A DNA stretch of 5,341 bases from Rickettsiales bacterium. GTDB lineage: Bacteria; Pseudomonadota; Alphaproteobacteria; Rickettsiales; UBA998. Position numbers and translations under genes: made by a program. This document shows, piece after piece, positions 1 through 4,859 of the stretch (position 1 is the first letter of the stretch; each line of letters begins with the position of its first letter). The stretch covers positions 1 through 5,341 of the forward strand of contig JAIEPI010000209.1 of the NCBI GenBank assembly GCA_019749855.1. The letters run 5' to 3'. The notes below the pieces were generated by a model. The model was given only the letters and a program-made list of their open reading frames with translations. It made no database searches and was not told where the DNA came from.

Positions 1-278
1 AGATGTATTCGTTTATGTCAGGAAGTCACGGGTTTTTGAGCACCACAGCTCGCCTTATGTCTTTTTATACCGAGGAGCGAGCGGCGCAGCCAATAAACCG
101 TCGAACTTTAACTATTGGCTAGCAAAGCCCCCGCCGCACATGAAGCCATAGAACTTTACTGCACATTTGCCGCCAGAGAAATGGCCGTCATGTTGCCCGC
201 GCTGGATGGACTGAATGCGCTCATCTTCTACTCGATCGTTGTGAAAATGCTGGTGGGTGATTCCGCTAAATATGTGAG
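1..278 (+). pseudogene. Decayed acetate kinase (ackA) C-terminal remnant
   Basis: I read this as the relic of an acetate kinase gene, the enzyme that interconverts acetyl phosphate and acetate with ATP. Translation from 112 gives LLASKAPAAHEAIELYC followed by AAREMA and LDGLNALIF (to 228). This matches the family block LLAS..P.A..AI.LF..R.A..IG....L.GLDALVF. The family then continues FTGGIGEN; here GAA AAT (E-N) appears at 243-248, one base short of the expected spacing and in another frame. It is followed by A-G-G-stop-F-R-stop-I-C-E to 278, at the same spacing as GENSAEVRARICE. In-frame stops lie at 109-111, 258-260 and 267-269. Further upstream LYRGASG (65-85, third frame) weakly recalls LLY..SGL.GVSG. 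No intact start or ATP-binding N-terminus is in the window. Homology is by eye, and the exact boundaries are uncertain. Confidence 0.6.
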
Positions 279-322
279 CATGATATATCGTCATTCTATG
301 ACTTCTTCGATGGGAATAACAT

Positions 323-1030
323 ATGGCGCATAGAGCTGATAGACCGCACGCTGAATCGCATTTGATGAATCGCATTGGCTGGTTACGAGCAGCGGTTTTA
401 GGGGCCAATGACGGCATACTTTCCACTGCCAGTATCGTCAGCGGTATGGCGGCGGGTGGTGCATCAAGAGAAGCTATTTTACTCGCTGGACTTGCGGGCC
501 TGGTGGCGGGTGCCACCTCGATGGCAACAGGTGAATATATCTCAGTCAGCTCACAAACTGATACGGAAAATGCCGATATAGCCCGCGAAAAGCGCGAGTT
601 AGAACAAAATCCCGCATTCGAGTTGGAGGAGCTTGCGCACATGTATGTGGCGCGTGGCGTGGAGCTGCCCTTAGCTCGTCAGGTCGCCGTTCAACTAACG
701 GCAAAGGATGCGCTGGGTGCCCATGCGCGGGATGAACTAGGCTTAACGGAAATAACGGCCGCCAAACCAATTCAGGCAGCACTTACCTCTGCCGCCAGTT
801 TTACTTGCGGCGCTATACTGCCGTTAGTCGTTGCCATCTTGTCACCAGCGACCATGATTGTCTGGTCAGTCATTGCAAGCACACTGCTTTCTTTGGCCGC
901 GCTCGGTATATTGGGCGCAAAAGCAGGTGGAGCGCATGTGGTAAAACCCACCTTGCGTGTATTATTTTGGGGGGCACTATCGCTGGGACTGACCACGTTG
1001 GTTGGTCTGTTATTTAGCATCACACCATAG
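323..1030 (+). CDS. VIT1/CCC1-family divalent metal (Fe2+/Mn2+) transporter
   Basis: This 235-residue integral membrane protein belongs to the vacuolar iron transporter (VIT1/CCC1, DUF125) family, which exports or sequesters Fe2+ and Mn2+ by proton antiport; in bacteria it would act in the inner membrane. The N-terminus carries the family block RIGWLRAAVLGANDGILSTAS (about residues 17-37), with Asp30 of the NDG motif in TM1. TM2 includes GATSMATGEYIS, with Glu71. A Glu-rich cytoplasmic loop (residues 82-140, including RELEQNP and FELEEL) corresponds to the metal-binding domain, and three hydrophobic C-terminal helices (about 150-173, 176-197, 211-233) complete the usual five. The ATG at 323 is preferred over the one at 365 because H-x-E-x-H just before RIGWLRA is commonly seen in the family. 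Only a weak GGGA precedes it. No convincing promoter is visible, and the start abuts the ackA relic. The exact metal cannot be assigned. Confidence 0.9.
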   Translation: MAHRADRPHAESHLMNRIGWLRAAVLGANDGILSTASIVSGMAAGGASREAILLAGLAGLVAGATSMATGEYISVSSQTDTENADIAREKRELEQNPAFELEELAHMYVARGVELPLARQVAVQLTAKDALGAHARDELGLTEITAAKPIQAALTSAASFTCGAILPLVVAILSPATMIVWSVIASTLLSLAALGILGAKAGGAHVVKPTLRVLFWGALSLGLTTLVGLLFSITP

Positions 1031-1069
1031 CTGCTTTGAAAACGATTTTTACACCAATTTGGCGTTTGT

Positions 1070-1297
1070 TCATATGACCAATACATGGCTGCCGGGCGCA
1101 TCTTCAAGGGGTGCATATTCTTTGTTGCCCATCGCTGGCGGTTTTATTTTTCCTGACGAATGTGTATGGAGCCATGCCTTCCATTCTTCCCACCATGAGC
1201 CTTCATTAGTGGGTGTATTCGTCTGCCACTGGCCGGACAGTGCATAACGCGCCTTACTCGGCATCGTGGAAATCTGGTAGCGGCTGCCTTTAACTTC
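1070..1297 (-). pseudogene. C-terminal remnant of a class I PHA synthase (phaC)
   Basis: On the minus strand an open stretch follows a TAG at 1298-1300 and ends with TGA at 1070. It encodes PSKARYALSG, then GSWWEEWKAWLHTHSSGK, then LEDAPGSHVLVI. This resembles the end of poly(3-hydroxyalkanoate) synthase PhaC, whose tail commonly reads NPPSK..Y.YW, then GSWW..W..WL...SGK, then LEDAPGSYV. PhaC is about 580-600 residues and polymerises hydroxyacyl-CoA into storage granules. Only about 65-75 residues survive, and the Cys-Asp-His catalytic domain is absent. An ATG at 1264 could start a 64-residue peptide, but no ribosome binding site supports it. In another frame further upstream (about 1290-1390) YDMYCRE...LRQP faintly recalls the PhaC YLRN.Y..N.L..P region, which would fit internal deletion and frameshifts. 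This relic occupies most of the otherwise gene-free 1031-1414 stretch. Recognition is by eye. Confidence 0.55.
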
Positions 1298-1414
1298 CTA
1301 AGCGGTGGTTGTCGGAGGGGGCAGGCTTCGCGGCAGTACATGTCATAAATCTCTGGCGTTCTCAGGGATGGGCAGTAAGTTCTGATGCATGTATTCCATA
1401 CCCTTACGCCACGC

Positions 1415-2647
1415 ATGACGACAGGCAAGCAAATAGCCATAATCGGTGCAGGGCCCGCAGGGCTGATGGCGGCGGAGTGTCTGGCCATCCGTGGTTACGC
1501 GGTTACGCTCTACGACCGCATGCCGACTCCAGCGCGCAAGTTTCTGATTGCCGGACGTGGAGGGCTTAACCTGACGCACAGTGAACCACTGGAGGTATTC
1601 ATTCCGCGTTACGGGGCTGCGTCTGAATGGATGGCGCCGTACATCATAGCATTCCCGCCGAGCGCACTCTGCCATTGGTGCGAGGGGCTGGGTGAGGAGG
1701 TCTATGTGGGCAGCAGTGGGCGCATTTTTCCGCGTCGCATGAAAGCCGTGCCATTACTGCGCGCATGGTTGCAGCGGCTTCAGGCGCTGGGTGTACAGTA
1801 TGCACCGCGGCATAACTGGCGCGGGTGGGACGGTGACGCGCTCTGCTTCACAGGGCCAGAAGGTCAGGTAATGCACGTGACGCCACACGCCACATTACTG
1901 GCGCTCGGCGGCGCTTCCTGGCCGCGACTTGGATCAGACGGGGCGTGGGTGGAAATACTGCGCCAGCATGGGGTTGAGATGGCGCCTTTGTGTCCGGCCA
2001 ATGTCGGATTTTTGGTTAAGTGGTCGGATTATTTCATCAAACACTTTGCGGGACATCCTCTCAAACCCTTAGCACTCAGCCATCACAAGCAGACACGGCA
2101 GGGCGAGGCGATGATGACCGCGCAGGGCATTGAGGGCAACGTGATTTATGCGCTGGGCACATCGATACGCGACGCTATTTCCGCACAGGGCCATACCGAC
2201 ATTCTGCTGGATCTTAGGCCACAGATGACACAAGCCGCGCTGACGCAAAAGCTTGCCGTGCCGCGCGGTAACAAGTCGTTCAGTACCTATCTGCGGGGTG
2301 CGGGTTTCTCACCCCTTGCCGTGGCACTACTGCGAGAGATTATGCCATCGCAATGGCTTGCCGCGGCAACGCCCGAGGCATTAGCGGCAATAATCAAAGC
2401 GCTTCCCCTCCGGCTGACTGGCATCGCGGGGATGGAGTACGCCATCTCATCCGCTGGGGGGATTCGCCAAAATGCCGTTCATGCTGATTTGATGCTGCGC
2501 GCGCGCCCGGGAGTGTTTGTTGCCGGTGAAATGCTGGATTGGGAAGCACCTACTGGCGGCTATCTCCTGCAGGCGTGCTTCAGCACAGCCGTTGCGGCCG
2601 CAGAGGCGATGCATCATTATGTCGAGACAAAGCCAGATGCCATATGA
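1415..2647 (+). CDS. HI0933/TIGR03862-type FAD-dependent flavoprotein
   Basis: This 410-residue flavoprotein of the HI0933-like group (related to the BaiN/RdsA and YhiN proteins) is probably a cytoplasmic FAD-dependent oxidoreductase; the physiological substrate of this subfamily is not established. Visible motifs are the N-terminal Rossmann dinucleotide site GAGPAG (11-16), the family signature RKFLIAGRGGLNLTHSE (41-57), the second FAD contact LALGGASWPRLGSDG (162-176), GIEG (238-241), and the C-terminal FAD block GVFVAGEMLDWEAPTGGYLL (376-395). All blocks are present at normal length, so it appears intact. I prefer ATG 1415 because the Rossmann strand normally begins within a few residues of the start; ATG 1385 would add MHVFHTLTPR. 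Neither start has a good Shine-Dalgarno sequence. The gene is GC-rich (37 of 60 bases G or C in 1921-1980) and shows no functional link with its neighbours. It converges on the bufA2-like gene at a shared hairpin. Confidence 0.85.
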   Translation: MTTGKQIAIIGAGPAGLMAAECLAIRGYAVTLYDRMPTPARKFLIAGRGGLNLTHSEPLEVFIPRYGAASEWMAPYIIAFPPSALCHWCEGLGEEVYVGSSGRIFPRRMKAVPLLRAWLQRLQALGVQYAPRHNWRGWDGDALCFTGPEGQVMHVTPHATLLALGGASWPRLGSDGAWVEILRQHGVEMAPLCPANVGFLVKWSDYFIKHFAGHPLKPLALSHHKQTRQGEAMMTAQGIEGNVIYALGTSIRDAISAQGHTDILLDLRPQMTQAALTQKLAVPRGNKSFSTYLRGAGFSPLAVALLREIMPSQWLAAATPEALAAIIKALPLRLTGIAGMEYAISSAGGIRQNAVHADLMLRARPGVFVAGEMLDWEAPTGGYLLQACFSTAVAAAEAMHHYVETKPDAI

Positions 2648-2654
2648 AGATAAT

Positions 2655-2688
2655 AAAAAACGGCGGAAGTGAAGCACCTCCGCCGTTT
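2655..2688. terminator. Hairpin terminator between convergent flavoprotein and bufA2-like genes
   Basis: Arms AAACGGCGGA (2658-2667) and TCCGCCGTTT (2679-2688) pair perfectly. An inner GTG/CAC extension lies beyond one A-C mismatch and closes on a 3-base AAG loop. A6 at 2655-2660 becomes a T-tract on the minus strand, so termination is strongest for the leftward bufA2-like transcript. On the plus strand only TTT follows, making it a weaker stop for the flavoprotein transcript, whose stop codon is 7 bases before the A-tract. Confidence 0.85.
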
Positions 2689-2705
2689 CATTCGGTAGGC
2701 AATGA

Positions 2706-2948
2706 TTACTTGCCGTCAGTCGCGCAACCGCCTTCGCCTTTGCACTCATTTTGACCTTTGCAGGCGTGTTTATCAGTCTTGCAGCCGCCATTGCCTTTGC
2801 AGGAGTTTTGACCTTTGCAGGCATGCTTTTCAACCGCGTGCTCAGCTGCTGCTGTTTTTTCAACGGCATTAGCCACGCCGGCAGACATGAAGCCAGCAGC
2901 GAGAAGACCGGCCAAAGCGGCCGTCGCAAGTTTAGTATTAACAGACAT
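2706..2948 (-). CDS. bufA2: BufA2-like periplasmic bufferin-type metallophore precursor
   Basis: This 80-residue secreted Cys-rich peptide has a Sec signal: SVNTK, then a hydrophobic stretch (residues 8-25), with likely cleavage after ANA (28). The mature part of about 52 residues holds six cysteines (44, 50, 56, 63, 69, 75) in two tandem copies of KHACKGQNxCKGxGGCxTD. The CKGQN-x-CKG-x-G pattern is typical of BufA2-type bufferins, in which cysteines are converted to metal-binding thiooxazoles by a DUF692 multinuclear iron oxidase (MNIO) and which bind copper in the periplasm. Modification here is inference, since no MNIO gene lies in the window. AAAGGAG with a 6-base spacer fixes the start. 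The gene is divergent from tetR, has a sigma-70-like promoter with a candidate TetR operator over its start site, and ends at the 2655-2688 hairpin as a single-gene unit. An unmodified metallothionein-like peptide is the alternative. Confidence 0.75.
   Translation of the reverse strand: MSVNTKLATAALAGLLAAGFMSAGVANAVEKTAAAEHAVEKHACKGQNSCKGNGGCKTDKHACKGQNECKGEGGCATDGK
2715..2828 (-). repeat. Tandem 57-bp (19-residue) repeat inside the bufA2-like gene
   Basis: Two adjacent 57-bp units, 2772-2828 (residues 41-59) and 2715-2771 (residues 60-78), each encode one CX5CX5C module. They differ at only a few residues (S/E, N/E, K/A). A 17-base stretch beginning TTTTGACC is identical at 2749-2765 and 2806-2822, exactly 57 bp apart, which indicates recent in-frame duplication. 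Confidence 0.9.
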
Positions 2949-3003
2949 GATAAACTCCTTTGTTAGAATGGAATGATGAAGGCACGCTTGGCGAACAAGA
3001 AGA

Positions 3004-3019
3004 ACGAATGTTCGGTAGA
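3004..3019. promoter_or_regulatory. Candidate TetR operator at the bufA2-like start site
   Basis: CGAATGTTCGGTAGA (3005-3019) matches the element at 3800-3814 in 13 of 15 positions. Both share a dyad centre (3009.5 here) with arms of the form (A/C)CGA-N4-TCGG. The site lies directly after the minus-strand -10 (3023-3028) and covers the predicted start near 3016, a classic repressor position. The link to the neighbouring TetR protein is inferred. Confidence 0.6.
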
Positions 3020-3022
3020 ATT

Positions 3023-3050
3023 TTTATAGTCCTGTCGTATTTGATATCAA
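3023..3050 (-). promoter_or_regulatory. Sigma-70-like promoter for the bufA2-like gene
   Basis: On the minus strand TTGATA (3050-3045), a 16-base spacer and TATAAA (3028-3023) form a near-consensus promoter. Transcription would start near 3016, leaving a leader of about 68 bases before the ATG at 2948. Its -35 overlaps the -35 of the tetR promoter. Confidence 0.65.
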
Positions 3051-3068
3051 GAAGAAATTGATTATAAT
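3041..3068 (+). promoter_or_regulatory. Sigma-70-like promoter for tetR, back-to-back with the bufA2-like promoter
   Basis: TTGATA (3041-3046), a 16-base spacer and a perfect TATAAT (3063-3068) predict a start near 3075 and a leader of about 90 bases. The -35 is half of the perfect palindrome TTGATATCAA (3041-3050), whose other strand supplies the -35 of the opposite promoter. Confidence 0.65.
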
Positions 3069-3165
3069 TTGATGGGGTTGTATGTGTGGCTAATTAAGTA
3101 AACCCTTATATAAATAAGCTCTCAATCCCATAAAGATCCCGAGTAAAATTAAAACTACAAAAATC

Positions 3166-3738
3166 ATGATGCGTGCACAAAATACAAGACAGAGAATTAT
3201 CAAAGAGGCAGCAGATATTTTTTATCAGCACGGTTATCGTACCAGCGGTGTGGAGTTTATCGCGAAGTCCGTCGGGGTCACCAAAGCAACTCTTTATCAT
3301 CACTTCACCAATAAAGATGAATTGATTGAAGAAGCTTTAAAATATACAAGCACTTTTCATTTGGCGGCCTACCAGAAGTCCTGGGGCAGAAAGGGCTTGT
3401 CAGCCATTGATAAGTTAACCGTTTTATTTGAAGACATTCAGCTTTTATTCAAGCAAAAAGACTGCTTTGGTTGCCCCTTTATTAATGCGGCCAGTGAATA
3501 CACTAATCGTCACTCGGCCGTACGTCAAATTTGTGAACAGCATTATGCACTGCTGATACAGGAACTTGAGTTTTTTGCATGTGAAGCAAATCTAAAAGAG
3601 CCCCGCATTGTGGCGGAACAGCTCGCATCTTGTATCATGGGCACGTATTCTGCGTGGTTTGTAGGAGGGCTTAACCTATCTGCTTTGCACGGGCAGAGGA
3701 TGGCCAAGGACATTATCGCCGCGCACCGCGCACATTAA
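3166..3738 (+). CDS. TetR/AcrR-family transcriptional regulator
   Basis: This 190-residue one-component regulator, presumably a dimeric repressor, has the canonical TetR helix-turn-helix in its first 50 residues: TRQRIIKEAADIFYQHGY, then GVEFIAKSVGVTKATLYHHF and KDEL. The C-terminal ligand domain contains KDCFGCPFINAASEY (99-112). GCPF is commonly seen in this subgroup, but Cys100 makes a CxxC with Cys103. Further cysteines lie at 123, 139 and 156, so a metal, thiol or oxidant effector is possible but unproven. Two ATGs lie in tandem (3166, 3169), neither with a clear Shine-Dalgarno. It is divergent from the bufA2-like gene and lies 99 bases upstream of bufA1 on the same strand. Near-identical dyads at the start sites of both genes suggest it represses both. 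The gene is more AT-rich than the flavoprotein (21 of 60 bases G or C in 3181-3240), hinting at separate origin. Confidence 0.9.
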   Translation: MMRAQNTRQRIIKEAADIFYQHGYRTSGVEFIAKSVGVTKATLYHHFTNKDELIEEALKYTSTFHLAAYQKSWGRKGLSAIDKLTVLFEDIQLLFKQKDCFGCPFINAASEYTNRHSAVRQICEQHYALLIQELEFFACEANLKEPRIVAEQLASCIMGTYSAWFVGGLNLSALHGQRMAKDIIAAHRAH

Positions 3739-3762
3739 GTTCTAGGAATTGGCGGCTCAGCA

Positions 3763-3789
3763 TTGACAAAAGAGGTGGGGCTATTTAAT
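3763..3789 (+). promoter_or_regulatory. Candidate promoter for bufA1
   Basis: A consensus -35 TTGACA (3763-3768) is followed by TTTAAT (3784-3789) at a short 15-base spacer; TAATGA at 17 bases is a poorer -10. A start near 3796 would place the 3799-3814 dyad immediately downstream. The tetR stop lies 24 bases upstream, so read-through from tetR is also possible because no terminator separates them. Confidence 0.45.
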
Positions 3790-3798
3790 GATTGTGTG

Positions 3799-3814
3799 CC
3801 GAACGATCGGTAGA
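3799..3814. promoter_or_regulatory. Candidate TetR operator upstream of bufA1
   Basis: CCGAACGATCGG (3799-3810) is an inverted repeat with arms CCGA/TCGG and a 4-base centre at 3804.5, extended by TAGA. It matches the element at 3005-3019 in 13 of 15 positions. It lies about 10 bases after the candidate -10 and 24 bases before the chosen start codon, where a bound repressor would block initiation or clearance. Confidence 0.6.
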
Positions 3815-3837
3815 TAATCAAACAGATGAGAATTCAC

Positions 3838-4095
3838 ATGAAAAAACAGCTAATCGCTATGACAGTGTTGACTGCAATGGTTGGTGCCGGATCCGCACTC
3901 GCACAAGACAAAATGGAAGCTAAAGTAGAGCGTGAAAAATGCTACGGTGTCTCCAAAGCGGCAAAAAATGACTGTGCCGCGAAAGATGGCAGCAGCTCAT
4001 GCGCTGGGCAATCGAAAAAAGATGCCGATGCTAACAACTGGATTTACCTGCCAAAAGGCGTGTGCGATAAACTTGCTGGCGGCGTTAAAGGCTAA
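3838..4095 (+). CDS. bufA1: BufA1-family (DUF2282) periplasmic bufferin-type metallophore precursor
   Basis: This 85-residue secreted peptide of the DUF2282 family, now called bufferin 1 (BufA1), is a periplasmic copper-buffering RiPP whose cysteines are modified by the BufB (DUF692 MNIO) and BufC (DUF2063) pair. The signal peptide MKKQLIAMTVLTAMVGAGSALA ends at an ALA|Q site. The mature part carries the four conserved cysteines in family context: EKCYGV (Cys35), NDCAA (Cys46), SSCAGQS (Cys55) and PKGVC (Cys76), with NNWIYLPKG between the last two. I prefer ATG 3838 to ATG 3826 because the GATGAG ahead of 3838 gives a modest ribosome site and a clean signal peptide, whereas nothing precedes 3826. 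The gene has its own candidate promoter and TetR-type operator, and a strong hairpin 39 bases after the stop makes it a single-gene unit. No bufB, bufC or bufD follows, unlike the usual operon. Confidence 0.88.
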   Translation: MKKQLIAMTVLTAMVGAGSALAQDKMEAKVEREKCYGVSKAAKNDCAAKDGSSSCAGQSKKDADANNWIYLPKGVCDKLAGGVKG

Positions 4096-4133
4096 CAGCT
4101 AAAAGCTATTCATTTAAAGATTATAAGAATGTG

Positions 4134-4174
4134 AAAAAACCTCAGACAGCATTCGTGGTGTCTGAGGTTTTTTT
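4134..4174. terminator. Bidirectional terminator between bufA1 and the anti-sigma gene
   Basis: A6 then CCTCAGACA (4140-4148) pairs perfectly with TGTCTGAGG (4159-4167) followed by T7 (4168-4174), with a 10-base loop. Because an A-tract precedes and a T-tract follows, it works as an intrinsic terminator for bufA1 rightward and for the sigma/anti-sigma transcript leftward. Confidence 0.92.
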
Positions 4175-4208
4175 ATTCTATTTATGTTATGACTGGGTGA
4201 TCATTTGA

Positions 4209-4859
4209 TTACCATCTCAGCAGCATTCTACCACAAAAGGCACCCAATACAGCAAATAGTAAGGTGGGTATATAATGCCATAAGGCTAAATGCATAATGG
4301 AGTCGTTTGCCTCCGAAAGCCGTAACGTCAGGCAGCCTATGCCGCTGGCGGCAAGCACCGTAAAAATGCCTGCCTGCCGCAGATGAACGGGCGCACCTTT
4401 ACGCAGCAAAGCAAACATGAAGGCAGAGGGAATCAGAGCAAGAGACGCAACGCAAATAGCACATTCTTTTGTATGCGCTAATTCTCCTGCGGGAATCACC
4501 ATGCGAATATCCTGCGCCAGCACAAACTGACAGGCAATCAGCCCTAAAAGCATGGCCAGTATGGCAAGTGGCCAAAAAAGCAGGTGTTTCTTTTGATAAG
4601 CATCGGGATACATGCTCAGCATGGATGCAAATCCATTCAGGAGAATGAGAAGTGCCAGTAAGATGATCTCCAAAGAAAAAAGCGGGCGCGAGAATTGTAT
4701 CCAAAGATCAGCGCGAATCCCAAGCATCGCTTGGCTAACCACGCCATAGATCGCCAAAACAAAAAGCAACCTTACTGCCCAGTCACGTGGTGTACGCATC
4801 GGCGTAACCGCTTGTGCTTCCTGACTCAGGCGCGCAATAACATCAGTGGTTTGTGTCAT
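4209..4859 (-). CDS. nrsF: NrsF/DUF1109-family membrane anti-sigma factor
   Basis: This 216-residue inner-membrane anti-sigma factor holds its ECF sigma factor inactive until a metal or oxidative signal. The cytoplasmic N-terminus (to about residue 28) would bind sigma. About six hydrophobic helices follow (roughly 29-47, 58-82, 93-115, 134-152, 163-180, 192-213). The C-terminus matches the family closely: LLRKGAP (151-157), NDSIMHLALWH (185-195) and LGAFCGRMLLRW at the end. Cysteines are at 110, 133, 136, 176 and 209. In Caulobacter NrsF two conserved cysteines, one in each of the two periplasm-proximal regions, are needed for signalling. Here CAIC (133-136) covers the first, but Glu183 stands where family members usually read LHC before the DDS-like segment. 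The start overlaps the sigma stop as ATGA, with AAAGG about 8 bases before the ATG, implying translational coupling. It converges on bufA1. Confidence 0.88.
   Translation of the reverse strand: MTQTTDVIARLSQEAQAVTPMRTPRDWAVRLLFVLAIYGVVSQAMLGIRADLWIQFSRPLFSLEIILLALLILLNGFASMLSMYPDAYQKKHLLFWPLAILAMLLGLIACQFVLAQDIRMVIPAGELAHTKECAICVASLALIPSAFMFALLRKGAPVHLRQAGIFTVLAASGIGCLTLRLSEANDSIMHLALWHYIPTLLFAVLGAFCGRMLLRW

Noticed and set aside
115..333. Plus-strand 72-residue ORF from a TTG overlapping the VIT start
   Set aside because: Its first half matches an internal segment of acetate kinase and it begins directly after an in-frame stop, so it is a frame of the relic rather than a gene.
112..642. Minus-strand 176-residue ORF
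   Set aside because: It is antisense to the well-conserved VIT gene, has low-complexity composition and no family resemblance.
2684..2697. A third TCGGTA half-site near the 2655-2688 hairpin
   Set aside because: The left arm at the required spacing is CGTT, not CCGA or ACGA, and there is no promoter there; it is a chance half-match.
2751..2966. Plus-strand hydrophobic ORF over the bufA2-like gene
   Set aside because: It is the antisense shadow of the repeat-bearing bufferin; the minus strand has the ribosome site, promoter, signal peptide and terminator.
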